DNA of 64,000 nt from JBOFBH01 sp051657715 (GTDB lineage: Bacteria > Actinomycetota > Actinomycetes > Actinomycetales > Angustibacteraceae). The notes under the pieces are model-generated. The model was not told where the DNA came from. It ran no database searches and worked only from the letters and a program-made list of their open reading frames with translations. Shown in pieces: positions 41,256-50,338 of this stretch (its first letter is position 1; each line of letters opens with the position of its first letter). The position numbers and the translations under genes were made by a program. The stretch covers positions 124,001 to 188,000 of the forward strand of contig JBOFLF010000064.1 in assembly GCA_051657715.1 (NCBI GenBank), read 5' to 3'.

Positions 41256-43787
41256 TTACTCGGTGGTGATCGCGCGGATGACATCCAGGCGAGAGGCGCG
41301 CCAAGCCGGCCACAGGGCGGCGAGCAGGCCGACGAGGCCGGCCAGCACGAAGGTCAGCGCGACCTGCAGCCACGGGATGGCGAGCGCGTCCAGACCCTGG
41401 TCGGCCAGCACCCGCTGCAGCAGGACGCCGAGGGTCAACCCGAGCGCTGTGCCCAGCACTGCGCCGAAGAGCGCGGTGAGCACCGCCTCCTGTCCGATGG
41501 TGCGGCGCAGCTGTCGCCGGGTCAGGCCGACGGCCCGCAGCAGCCCGATCTCCCGCGTGCGCTCGAACACGGACAACGCCAGGGTGTTGAGGATGCCCAG
41601 CGCGGCGATCACGATGGACAGCGCGAGCAGCGCGTACAGGATCCCGAGGATCTGATTGATCTGCCCGGCGGTCGCCTCCTTGAACTCCTCGCGGTCCAGC
41701 ACGGAGATCACCAGCTGCGGCTTCACCAGGTCGATCAGCTCCCGGCGTACCTGCTCGACGTCGCCGCCGGGCGCCACCTTCACGTACGCGGCGAACGACG
41801 TCTGCAACGCCGCCGGCACCGAACGCTGGTAGAGCTCGCGGGGCACCAACACCGGTGTCCCGATCACCTGCGAGTCCGCGTACACCGCGCCGACCCGCAA
41901 ACGCGCTCGATCGTTCACCCCCACGGTCGCCGCGACCGTCGACCCGACGCGCAGGCGGTTGTCGTCGGCGAAGGTCTGCGAGATCGCCATCTCGCCCTGG
42001 TCCAGGCTGGCAAGGTCGCCGCTATTCACCGTGAGCACCACGGTCTGCTGCAGCCCGGTCCCGGAGACCGCCGATGCCACCGTCTGCTCACGGCCCACCC
42101 GCAACGGAACCGCCGCCTGGTCCACCGCCGCCGCCACCCCGGGTAGCCGAGCGGCCGCGTCGGTCACCTTGTTCGAGAACGGTGCGTTGTTGCCGGACAG
42201 CACGAAGTCTGCTCGGACCTGGTCGTCCACCAGTTCCTCGACCGATGCCCGGCTGGTGGCAGCGACCACCGAGAACGCCGACACCAGAGCCAGTCCAATC
42301 ATCAGCGAGATCGCCGTCGTGCTGGTCCGCCGAGGGTTGCGCAACGTGTTGTTGCGGGCGAGTGTGCCGACCGTCCGGGACAGTCGTGCCCCGGGAGCGC
42401 CGAGCAGCCGGATCACCGGCCGGGACAGCAGCGGCGCGGACGTCACCACCCCGAGGAACGCGGCCAGGGCGCCGATCCCCAACACCTGAGCGGCCTGACC
42501 GCCGGACAGCTGGGTGACCCCCACCGTCATGGTCGCCGCCCCGACGACCAGCAGTGCGACGCCCAGCGCGCCGCGGACGCGCAAGCTGCGCTCCGGCAGC
42601 GCCACGTCGTCGCGCATCGCGGCGACCGGCGCGATCCGCCCGGCCCGCCAGGCAGGGAGCACCGCACTGACCACCGTCACCACGACACCCACGAGCAGGC
42701 TGCCCACGACGGTGCTGGTGGCCACCGGCAACCCGCCGGTGATCCGCAACCCGAAGGACCCGACCATCGCCTGCAGGCCACGGGCGACGCCGATGCCGGC
42801 CAGCAACCCGACCAGACCGCCAGCGATCCCGATCGCCACCGCCTCGCCGAGCACCACCCTGGTCACCTGGCCACGGGACGCCCCGACCGCGCGCAGCAGA
42901 GCCAGTTCGCGGGTGCGTTGGGCCACCAGCATCGAGAACGTGTTGAAGATGATGAACACCCCGACCAGCAGGCTGACCAACGCGAACACCAACAGGAAGG
43001 TGTTGACGAAGCCGAGGCCCTCGGCCAGATCGGAGCGCTGCTCGTCCTGGAATGCCTCACCGGTCACCACCTCCTGGCCGGGCGGCACCGTCGCGGCCAC
43101 CCGGTCGCGCAGCTGAGCCTGGCTGACGCCGTCCCGCGCGCGCAGGGCGATCTGCTGCACGGTGCCGTCGGGAGCGAACCAACGACGGGCGGACGCTTCA
43201 TCGACCAGCACGATGGTCTGGCCGGCCGAACCGCCGGTGAACCGCACCTCGCCGACGATGGTCACCGGGCGGACGGCCCCCTCGATCACGGTCCGGGTCC
43301 GATCGCCTACCCGCCACCCTGACCGGTCGAGCGTGTCGGTCTCCACCGCGATCTCGTCGGCGTTGCGCGGCGGGCGTCCGGCGACCAGCGGGAGGCTGGG
43401 GTCGTCCTCGATGTAGGCGAACCCGAAGCTCGGCGCGCCACCGCTGCGCACCGCGGTGCCGTCCCGACCGACCAGGATCGCGGTGCCCTCCAGCCCCGGC
43501 GACACCGCTCGGACGCCGTCCACCCGGGTCAGCGCGTCCACCTCGGACAACGGAATCGGCCGGCGCAGATCGGCCGACCCGGACACCCCGTCGTTGACCC
43601 GCTCACCCCGGACCACCACGTCGGTGCCCGCGGTCGCTCCGCTGATGATCCGGTCGAACGTGGCCTGCAGGCTGTCGGTGAGCACCTGGGTGCCGGCGAC
43701 GAACGCCACCCCCAGCGTGACCGACAACGTGGTCAGCAGGAACCGCAGCAGGTGTCCCCGGACCCCCCTCAACGTGACTCGTAGCAT
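41256..43787 (-). CDS. FtsX-type (MacB-like) ABC transporter permease
   Basis: 843 residues with two FtsX modules: N-terminal helix (LLRFLLTTLSVTLGVAFVAGTQ), a large periplasmic domain, and three helices (NTFLLVFALVSLLVGVFIIFNTFSM and following). A second copy follows with a smaller external domain, then the last three helices, ending VGLLAALWPAWRASRLDVIRAI. Such permeases with LolD-like ATPases transport lipoproteins, lipids or act as mechanotransmission units. The gene starts within the last codon of the ATPase gene (TGATG), so they are coupled. The substrate is unknown. Confidence 0.9.
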   Translation of the reverse strand: MLRVTLRGVRGHLLRFLLTTLSVTLGVAFVAGTQVLTDSLQATFDRIISGATAGTDVVVRGERVNDGVSGSADLRRPIPLSEVDALTRVDGVRAVSPGLEGTAILVGRDGTAVRSGGAPSFGFAYIEDDPSLPLVAGRPPRNADEIAVETDTLDRSGWRVGDRTRTVIEGAVRPVTIVGEVRFTGGSAGQTIVLVDEASARRWFAPDGTVQQIALRARDGVSQAQLRDRVAATVPPGQEVVTGEAFQDEQRSDLAEGLGFVNTFLLVFALVSLLVGVFIIFNTFSMLVAQRTRELALLRAVGASRGQVTRVVLGEAVAIGIAGGLVGLLAGIGVARGLQAMVGSFGLRITGGLPVATSTVVGSLLVGVVVTVVSAVLPAWRAGRIAPVAAMRDDVALPERSLRVRGALGVALLVVGAATMTVGVTQLSGGQAAQVLGIGALAAFLGVVTSAPLLSRPVIRLLGAPGARLSRTVGTLARNNTLRNPRRTSTTAISLMIGLALVSAFSVVAATSRASVEELVDDQVRADFVLSGNNAPFSNKVTDAAARLPGVAAAVDQAAVPLRVGREQTVASAVSGTGLQQTVVLTVNSGDLASLDQGEMAISQTFADDNRLRVGSTVAATVGVNDRARLRVGAVYADSQVIGTPVLVPRELYQRSVPAALQTSFAAYVKVAPGGDVEQVRRELIDLVKPQLVISVLDREEFKEATAGQINQILGILYALLALSIVIAALGILNTLALSVFERTREIGLLRAVGLTRRQLRRTIGQEAVLTALFGAVLGTALGLTLGVLLQRVLADQGLDALAIPWLQVALTFVLAGLVGLLAALWPAWRASRLDVIRAITTE

Positions 43788-44635
43788 CAGAGCCGCCGAT
43801 CGTCGTCAGAAGTCTCGATGCTGTCGTGGCTCGGCGAACTGGCGCTCTCGAGGCGTAATGAGCTGGCTGGGGCGCCGTCGAAGCCCTTCATCCGGTCCAG
43901 GACCGCGTCCGCGGTGGGCTGGTACAGCTCGTCGACGATCCGCCCGTCGGCGAGGAACAGCGCCCGGTCGGCATACCCAGCCGCGACCGGGTCGTGGGTG
44001 ACGATCACTACGGACTGCCCGAACTCCTCGACGCTGCGCCGCAAGAACCGCAGGATCTCCGTGCTGGCACGCGAGTCAAGGTTTCCAGTCGGCTCGTCCG
44101 CGAACACGATGGCCGGGCGGCTGACCAGTGCTCGAGCACACGCCACCCGCTGCTGCTGACCACCGGACAGCTGATTCGGCCGGTGCCCCAGCCGGTCGCG
44201 CAGGCCCATGGTGTCGACCACGCGGTCGAACCAGTCCTGGTCGACCCGGGCGCCGGCGATGTCCATCGGCAGGGTGATGTTCTCCCGGGCGTTCAGGGTC
44301 GGCACCAGGTTGAATGCCTGGAACACGAACCCGACCCGTTCGCGACGCAGCTTGGTCAAGGCCGTGTCCCGCAGGCCGCTCACGTCCACCCCGTCGATCA
44401 CCACGGTGCCGGACGTCGGGGAGTCCAGAGCGGCGAGGCAGTGCATCAGCGTGGACTTGCCGGATCCGGAAGGCCCGAGGATCGCGGTGAACCGGCTGCG
44501 TTCCAGGTCGACGTCGACGTCGACCAAGGCCCGCACCTGCGCCTCACCCCGGCCGTACACCTTGGTCAGCCCTCGAGCGCTGGCCACCGCATTCACGTCA
44601 GCTGTCTGCTCGACGGCCGTTGTCATCGTCCCCAT
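43787..44635 (-). CDS. ABC transporter ATP-binding protein, MacB/LolD type
   Basis: 282 residues. Walker A GPSGSGKSTLM, Q-loop FVFQAFNLVPTLNARENITLPM, signature QLSGGQQQRVACARAL, Walker B PAIVFADEPTGNLDS and switch VVIVTHDPVA. The NLVPTLNAREN and DEPTGNLDS motifs mark the LolD/MacB/FtsE group that pairs with FtsX-like permeases, fitting the coupled downstream gene. A C-terminal ~50-residue Ser/Asp-rich tail is not conserved in the family. Start ATG 44635; another ATG lies three codons in. Confidence 0.92.
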   Translation of the reverse strand: MGTMTTAVEQTADVNAVASARGLTKVYGRGEAQVRALVDVDVDLERSRFTAILGPSGSGKSTLMHCLAALDSPTSGTVVIDGVDVSGLRDTALTKLRRERVGFVFQAFNLVPTLNARENITLPMDIAGARVDQDWFDRVVDTMGLRDRLGHRPNQLSGGQQQRVACARALVSRPAIVFADEPTGNLDSRASTEILRFLRRSVEEFGQSVVIVTHDPVAAGYADRALFLADGRIVDELYQPTADAVLDRMKGFDGAPASSLRLESASSPSHDSIETSDDDRRL

Positions 44636-44787
44636 GGCGTCACCTTCCGTCGTAGACCGACCATCCTGCCCGGGTCCTAGTCCGTCCTGCCATCGGGGAT
44701 CGCCTGGAGCAGGACCCGGATTGCGGCATCGCTGGAGCCGGTCAGCCCAGGGCGTTCAGCAACTCCAGAACCCAGCACGTGCCGGGC

Positions 44788-45804
44788 TCAGCATTCGAGG
44801 GGTGCGGCAACCGCGCCCGTCACCGCGGGATCGACCGCGCGGTCACGGGCACCGGTCGGTAGCGGCGGTGGCGTACCACCCCAGGCCGGGCAGCGGGCCT
44901 GGTGATCGCACCACGTGCACAGCCGACTGCGTCGTGGTCGCCAGTCACCGGACCTGGCCGCTCGATCGATCGCCTGCCACAGCGCGGACACCTTCCGTTC
45001 GGTTGCGCGTAGGTCGTCCTCGTCCGGCGCGTACCGCAGCACCTGCCCGTCACCCAGGTACACCAGCTGCAACAACCGCGGCAGCACGCCGCGACTGCGC
45101 CACAGGACGAGCCCGTAGAACCGCATCTGGAACATGGCCTTGGCTTCAAATGCCTCGGCGGGTGCCCGACCGGTCTTGTAGTCCACGACCCGCACCTCGC
45201 CGGTCGGCGCCACGTCCAGCCGGTCGACGTAGCCGCGCAGGACCAGGCCGTCGTCCAGGGTGGTCTCCACGTACAGCTCACGCTCGGCCGGCTCCAGCCG
45301 GCTGGGGTCCTCCAGGGTGAACCACCGCTCGAGCAGGGCGCCAGTGGAGGCCAGCCACGCCTCGAAGTCGTGCGGCGGTGCTCCTTTGGCAGCGGGCGCT
45401 GACGCTGCTTCGGTGACGGGCGCTGACGCTTCGTTGCACGCATCGCCCCGCTGCCGCGGGTGATCCCCAGTGGTCTCGCCGGCGTCGAGAGCGAACAGCT
45501 GCGCCAGCTCCGGACGCTCGGCCATGGCCTGCTGCCACTGCGGTAGCACCAGGTCGCGGGCCGCCGCCACGGTGCGCTCGGCGGCCGGCAGGTCGAACAA
45601 CCGCTCCAGAACCGCGTGCACGATGGTCCCGCGGACCGCAGCAGCGGTCGGCCGCTCCGCCAGCCGATCCACCACCCGGAACCGGTACAGCAGCGGGCAC
45701 TGCAGGAAGTCCGCCGCTCGGCTCGGTGACAGCGCTGCCCGGACACCCGGCTGGTGAGCGACGTCCTCAGGTCGGGGGACCGGATCGAGGAGGGCCTGTG
45801 CCAT
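44788..45804 (-). CDS. RecB-family PD-(D/E)XK exonuclease with Fe-S cysteine set
   Basis: About 338 residues. LSPSRAADFLQCPLLYRFRVVDRLAE opens the domain, followed by GTIVHAVLERLF, the metal-binding GEVRVVDYKTGRAP and a C-terminal RLCTWCDHQARCPAW. The lone Cys in FLQCP and the CxxC...C at the end are the four-cysteine iron-sulfur signature of AddB/Cas4-type nucleases. A 40-residue low-complexity insert (ASAPVTEAASAPAAKGAP) interrupts the middle. The ATG at 45804 was chosen; GTG at 45849 adds 15 residues. The M. tuberculosis positional counterpart is Rv2119. A role in DNA repair or recombination is inferred. Confidence 0.88.
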   Translation of the reverse strand: MAQALLDPVPRPEDVAHQPGVRAALSPSRAADFLQCPLLYRFRVVDRLAERPTAAAVRGTIVHAVLERLFDLPAAERTVAAARDLVLPQWQQAMAERPELAQLFALDAGETTGDHPRQRGDACNEASAPVTEAASAPAAKGAPPHDFEAWLASTGALLERWFTLEDPSRLEPAERELYVETTLDDGLVLRGYVDRLDVAPTGEVRVVDYKTGRAPAEAFEAKAMFQMRFYGLVLWRSRGVLPRLLQLVYLGDGQVLRYAPDEDDLRATERKVSALWQAIDRAARSGDWRPRRSRLCTWCDHQARCPAWGGTPPPLPTGARDRAVDPAVTGAVAAPLEC

Positions 45805-45916
45805 GGCCTCGACTGTAGGTCCGAGGTGTGACACCGCCTGGGCCGCCACGCGGATCCGGCCGGAGCCAGGGCGGACCCGTCCCGGCCCGGGCGCGACAGG
45901 TGCCTACGATCATCGG

Positions 45917-47065
45917 GTGAACCCACCTGGCGTCCGCCTCGGCCGCGTCCTCGGTGTCCCGGTGCGGTTGGCCCCGTCCTGGTTCGTCATCGCAGGTGTC
46001 GTCGTGCTCGTGTTCGGGCCCCAGGTGCAGGACGCCGTGACGATCGGCCCGGTCCCGGCCTATCTGGTCGCCGCGGCCTATGCCCTGCTCCTGCTCGGGT
46101 CGGTGATGTTGCACGAGCTGGCGCACGCGATGGCCGCCCGGGCGCTAGGCATGCCGGTGCACGAGATCGTGGCGGACCTGTGGGGCGGCCACACCCAGTT
46201 CGAGGACGCCGCACCCAGCCCGGGCCGCAGTGCGTTCGTCGCCGTCGTCGGCCCGATCGCCAACGCCGCGCTGGCGGTGCTCGGCTGGGTAGTGATCGCA
46301 CTGGTCACCCCGCAGGTGGTCGCTCCTGATGACCCGCAGTTCACCGTGCTCCGGCTGCTCGTGGTCGCACTCATCTACAGCAACGTGTTCGTCGCGGTCT
46401 TCAACCTGGCTCCTGGCCTGCCGCTGGACGGCGGCCGGGTGGTGGAGTCGGTGGTCTGGGCGATCACCGGCCGGCGCGCGACCGGCACCATCGTGGCCGG
46501 GTGGAGCGGCCGGCTGGTCGCGGTCGCGGTGGTCGCGTGGTGGGTCGCACGCCCGGTCCTGGCTGGTAGGACGCCGTCGGCGGTTGCCGCGGTCTGGGCG
46601 GTCATGATCGCCGCGCTGCTCTGGCAGGGTGCCGGTGCCGCGATCACGGCCGGGCGGGTGCGGCGCGGCGTCGAACGACTGGACCTCGCGGCGTACACCA
46701 CGCCAGCCCGCGGCCTGGCGGCGTCCTCGGCCGACTGGTCAACCGATACGGGCGCCGTGCGGCAGCCGGTCGGCACCGTCCTGGTGGCCCTCGACGACGC
46801 CGGCAGCCCGGTCGGGCTGCTCACCCCGCAGGACGCTCGGACGCTGCTCGACGGACTCGCCCCACCGCCGCCGGGCACCGCCCTGTCCGCGGTGATGACC
46901 GTGCTCTCGCCAGCGGTGGTCCTGCGTCAGGACGCCGACCCGGACGACACCCTGCACGCTCTTACGGCATCGACCACGGTCCCGTACGTGCTGGTCGACG
47001 ACCTCGGTCAGGTCACGGGGGTTGTCGACTCGGCTCGGATCGCAGAGAGGATCAGCCACGGATGA
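45917..47065 (+). CDS. Site-2 protease-family zinc metalloprotease (M50) with CBS domains
   Basis: 382 residues. LLLLGSVMLHELAHAMAARALGM contains the HExxH zinc motif (HELAH) in a membrane helix; the third ligand is in FNLAPGLPLDGGRVVESV. There are about six membrane segments, then ~140 residues of paired CBS-like modules (VGTVLVALDDAGSPVGLLTPQDA, TVPYVLVDDLGQVTGVVDSARI). Family members cleave membrane-bound regulators such as anti-sigma factors. The GTG at 45917 begins VNPPGVRLGRVLGVPVRLAPSW, the family start. It overlaps trmI by ATGA. Confidence 0.93.
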   Translation: MNPPGVRLGRVLGVPVRLAPSWFVIAGVVVLVFGPQVQDAVTIGPVPAYLVAAAYALLLLGSVMLHELAHAMAARALGMPVHEIVADLWGGHTQFEDAAPSPGRSAFVAVVGPIANAALAVLGWVVIALVTPQVVAPDDPQFTVLRLLVVALIYSNVFVAVFNLAPGLPLDGGRVVESVVWAITGRRATGTIVAGWSGRLVAVAVVAWWVARPVLAGRTPSAVAAVWAVMIAALLWQGAGAAITAGRVRRGVERLDLAAYTTPARGLAASSADWSTDTGAVRQPVGTVLVALDDAGSPVGLLTPQDARTLLDGLAPPPPGTALSAVMTVLSPAVVLRQDADPDDTLHALTASTTVPYVLVDDLGQVTGVVDSARIAERISHG

Positions 47066-48219
47066 GAGGATCTCGAGCGGCTCGACGGGGTCCGTTTGCC
47101 GCAGGGGACCGGGTGCAGCTGACCGACCCGAAGGGGCGGCTGCACACGATCACGCTGGACCCGGCACGCCAGTTCCACACCCACGCCGGCTGGTTCGCGC
47201 ATACCGAGCTGATTGGTCGCCCGGAGGGCAGCGTGATCGCGAACAGCGCGGGGGTGTGCTATCTGGCGCTCCGGCCGCTGTTGGCCGACTACGTGCTGTC
47301 CATGCCTCGGGGTGCTGCCGTGGTGTACCCGAAGGACGCCGCCCAGGTGGTCGCGATGGCGGACATCTACCCGGGCGCCCGCGTCATCGAGGCGGGCGTG
47401 GGTTCGGGAGCGCTGACGATGTCGCTGCTGCGGGCCATCGGGTCCGGCGGTCAGCTGTTGAGCATCGAGCGTCGTGCCGATTTCGCGCAGGTCGCGCGGG
47501 GCAACGTCGAGGCGTTCTTCGATGGTCCGCATCCGGCCTGGCAGTTGACGGTCGGTGAGCTGCAGCAGGTTCTGCCCGCCGCCGTCCCGACGCCGGACAT
47601 CGACCGCGTCGTGCTGGACATGCTGGCGCCGTGGGAGTGCCTGGACGCGGTAGCCCGTGCGGTCCTGCCCGGGGGGGTGCTGATCTGTTACGTGGCCACC
47701 GTGACCCAGCTGTCCCGGACGGCCGAGGCGGTGCGCGCGGACGGCCGGTGGACCGAGCCGTCGGCGTGGGAGTCCCTGGTGCGGGGCTGGCATCTGGAGG
47801 GACTCGCGGTCCGTCCGCAGCACCGGATGGTCGGTCACACCGGGTTCCTGCTGACCACCCGCCGGATGGCGGACGGGGTGGCGCCACCGGTACGCAGACG
47901 ACGGCCGGCCGGCCGAGCTGACCGACTCGACACCGCCCGAGTCGACGCACGTCACGACGACGCCAGTCACGACGACGCCAGCCGCGCCAAGGCCGGCCAC
48001 GACCCAAGCCTGGACGCAAGTTACGACCAGGCCGGCCCGGACGCTGCCGGGTGGGAAGGAGCCGGCCACGCCGAATGGGCAGCCGAGGATCTCGGGGAGC
48101 AGCCGGTTTCCGCCAAGAAGGTTCGCAAGGCGCGCCGGCAAATCGGCCAGGACGCCGACACACGTGACGAGCGCGGTCATGATGATCCCCGACCGGCCAG
48201 CGGTGGACCTCAGCAGTGA
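47062..48219 (+). CDS. trmI: tRNA (adenine-58-N1)-methyltransferase
   Basis: 385 residues. The N-terminal beta domain GPFAAGDRVQLTDPKGRLHTITLDPARQFHTHAGWF is TrmI-specific. The Rossmann AdoMet site is ARVIEAGVGSGALTMSLLRAI, followed by IERRADFAQVARGNVE and DRVVLDMLAPWECLDAVA. It makes m1A58 in the T loop of tRNA. The last ~100 residues are Asp/His/Ala-rich and contain a 15-bp in-frame duplication (HDDAS, 47953-47982), likely unstructured. It overlaps the M50 protease stop by 4 bp. In M. tuberculosis the equivalent gene (Rv2118c) is also close to mpa. Confidence 0.93.
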   Translation: MRGSRAARRGPFAAGDRVQLTDPKGRLHTITLDPARQFHTHAGWFAHTELIGRPEGSVIANSAGVCYLALRPLLADYVLSMPRGAAVVYPKDAAQVVAMADIYPGARVIEAGVGSGALTMSLLRAIGSGGQLLSIERRADFAQVARGNVEAFFDGPHPAWQLTVGELQQVLPAAVPTPDIDRVVLDMLAPWECLDAVARAVLPGGVLICYVATVTQLSRTAEAVRADGRWTEPSAWESLVRGWHLEGLAVRPQHRMVGHTGFLLTTRRMADGVAPPVRRRRPAGRADRLDTARVDARHDDASHDDASRAKAGHDPSLDASYDQAGPDAAGWEGAGHAEWAAEDLGEQPVSAKKVRKARRQIGQDADTRDERGHDDPRPASGGPQQ

Positions 48220-48379
48220 GCTTGGCTACGAGCCCTGACGGGTGATCAGTGGCGGTGAGCGCGGTCACGACCCGCACGGCCGTCGGTCACTGACCAGGCC
48301 AGGTTGGGTTTTCGGTGGGCCTGATGGCAGTGGCCCGGGTTAGGGTCGAAGAGGCAGGCCATGAGCCCGGGAGGTGTGT
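48220..48379 (+). other. Leader region of the mpa gene
   Basis: 160 bp with no coding signal. GGGAGG at 48369-48374 is a good ribosome-binding site for the ATG at 48380. No clear consensus promoter is visible. Confidence 0.5.
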
Positions 48380-50041
48380 ATGACCGACCACGACCGTCCA
48401 CCCGCCGAGCCGATCCACCACGTGGAGTCCCGGATCGCTCAGCTGGAGTCGAAGCTCGAGGCCACCACGGCGCAGAACGAGCGGCTCGCTCGGACGCTGC
48501 GCGAGGCTCGTGACCAGATCGTCACCCTGAAGTCCGAGGTCGACCGGCTGGCGCAACCGCCGTCCGGTTTCGGCATCATCGTCGAGACCGGTGCCGAGGG
48601 CACCGTCGACGTGCTCACCGGTGGCCGAAAGATGCGGGTCGCGGTCAGCCCCTCGGTCGCCGAGCCGGACCTCGTGCCCGGCCGGGAGGTGGTGCTCAAC
48701 GAGGCGCTCAACGTCGTGGCGGCGCGGGGCTTCGAGCGGGTCGGGGAGGTCGTCCAGCTCAAGGAGTTCTTGACGGACGACCGGGTGCTCGTAGTTGGTC
48801 ATGCGGACGCCGAACGCGTGGCCCGGCTTGCCGACGTGCTCCGCGATCAGCACCTGCGGATCGGGGACGGTCTGCTGATCGACTCTCGCGCCGGTTTCGT
48901 CTACGAGCGGATCCCCAAGGCCGAGGTCGAGGAGCTGGTGCTGGAGGAGGTTCCGGACATCGCCTACGAGGACATCGGCGGTTTGGCCGGCCAGATCGAC
49001 CAGATCCGGGACGCGGTCGAGCTGCCGTACCTGCACCCGGAGCTGTTCGCCGAGCACCGCTTGCGCCCGCCGAAGGGCGTGTTGTTGTACGGGCCACCCG
49101 GGTGCGGCAAGACGTTGATCGCCAAGGCGGTCGCGGCGTCCCTGGCCCGCAAGGTCGCCGAGCGGACCGGGCAACCTCTGGGCAAGTCGTTCTTCCTCAA
49201 CATCAAGGGTCCGGAGTTGCTCAACAAGTACGTGGGGGAGACCGAGCGGCACATCCGGCTGATCTTCCAACGTGCCCGGGAGAAGGCCTCCGGTGGGACG
49301 CCGGTGGTGGTGTTCTTCGACGAGATGGACTCGTTGTTCCGCACCCGCGGCTCTGGGGTCAGCTCGGACGTCGAGACCACGATTGTGCCGCAGCTGCTGT
49401 CCGAGATCGACGGCGTGGAGCGGCTGGAGAACGTCATCGTGATCGGCGCGTCCAACCGGGAGGACATGATCGACCCGGCGATCCTGCGGCCGGGCCGGCT
49501 CGACGTGAAGATCAAGATCGAGCGCCCGGACGCCGAAGCGGCCCGGGATGTCTTCTCCAAGTACCTGACCGCCGACCTGCCGTTGCACGAGCGCGACCTG
49601 GCGGAGAACGACGGCTCGCCTCAGGTGACCGTGGACGCGATGATTCAGCGCACCGTGGAGCGGATGTACTCGGAGATCGAGGACAACCAGTTCCTGGAGG
49701 TCACCTACGCGAACGGTGACAAGGAGGTCTTGTACTTCAAGGACTTCAATTCCGGTGCCATGGTGCAGAACATCGTCGACCGGGCGAAGAAGTCCGCGAT
49801 CAAGGAGTTCCTCACCAGCGGCGCCCGGGGCATCCGGGTCGAGCACCTGCTGGAGGCGTGCGTCGACGAGTTCAAGGAGAACGAGGACTTGCCGAACACC
49901 ACCAACCCCGACGACTGGGCGCGGATCTCCGGCAAGAAGGGCGAGCGGATCGTCTACATCCGCACCCTGATCAGCGGCAAGAAAGGTGATGGAGCGGGCC
50001 GTGCGATCGACACCGTCGCCAACACCGGCCAATACCTGTGA
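48380..50041 (+). CDS. mpa: Proteasome-associated AAA+ ATPase (Mpa/ARC)
   Basis: 553 residues. An N-terminal coiled coil (ESRIAQLESKLEATTAQNERLARTL ...) is the Pup-binding threading element, followed by two OB-type domains. The AAA module carries Walker A LLYGPPGCGKTLIAKAVA, Walker B TPVVVFFDEMDSLFRTRG, sensor IVIGASNRED and arginine finger LRPGRLDVKI. It ends NTGQYL, the tail that inserts into PrcA pockets to open the 20S gate. Hexamers unfold pupylated proteins into the proteasome. ATG 48380 has a good RBS; GTG 48374 is an alternative. The downstream pup and prc genes are displaced by a ~6-kb insert. Confidence 0.97.
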   Translation: MTDHDRPPAEPIHHVESRIAQLESKLEATTAQNERLARTLREARDQIVTLKSEVDRLAQPPSGFGIIVETGAEGTVDVLTGGRKMRVAVSPSVAEPDLVPGREVVLNEALNVVAARGFERVGEVVQLKEFLTDDRVLVVGHADAERVARLADVLRDQHLRIGDGLLIDSRAGFVYERIPKAEVEELVLEEVPDIAYEDIGGLAGQIDQIRDAVELPYLHPELFAEHRLRPPKGVLLYGPPGCGKTLIAKAVAASLARKVAERTGQPLGKSFFLNIKGPELLNKYVGETERHIRLIFQRAREKASGGTPVVVFFDEMDSLFRTRGSGVSSDVETTIVPQLLSEIDGVERLENVIVIGASNREDMIDPAILRPGRLDVKIKIERPDAEAARDVFSKYLTADLPLHERDLAENDGSPQVTVDAMIQRTVERMYSEIEDNQFLEVTYANGDKEVLYFKDFNSGAMVQNIVDRAKKSAIKEFLTSGARGIRVEHLLEACVDEFKENEDLPNTTNPDDWARISGKKGERIVYIRTLISGKKGDGAGRAIDTVANTGQYL

Positions 50042-50338
50042 CGACCGAAGCGGGATCTCCGCCGGCTGGCGAGGTGCTCACGCGCCCTTTCCCGTACGTC
50101 TGGCGGAAGACCGCGTCGGCGAGCCAGGACCGGACGTGGTCCAGGTCGAGCGCCTCGGCCGTCGTGGGCTGGGTGTCCTTCAGGAATGCCGTCAGCTGTG
50201 TCAGGTCGACGGCGTGCGCGCGGTCGTAGTTCGGCGCCGACCCCCCTCCTCCCACCGCGGCTTCTCACCCGGCGGGGCGCTGGTCATCTGGGCGACGATC
50301 AGTGCTTCGAGGCTCTCCTCATCCAGGCTGCTGACCAT
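50042..50338 (-). pseudogene. Type I restriction enzyme R subunit, 5' remnant
   Basis: Starting from ATG at 50338 the reverse strand reads MVSSLDEESLEALIVAQM then, after a frame change at a run of six G (50241-50246), YDRAHAVDLTQLTAFLKDTQ and AEALDLDH. That is the conserved N-terminal start of HsdR type I restriction subunits. It stops near 50135, far short of the nuclease and helicase domains, and abuts unrelated sequence up to mpa. The start codon overlaps the rhuM-like gene by 20 bp, matching an original hsd operon. It is a non-functional relic. Confidence 0.75.
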
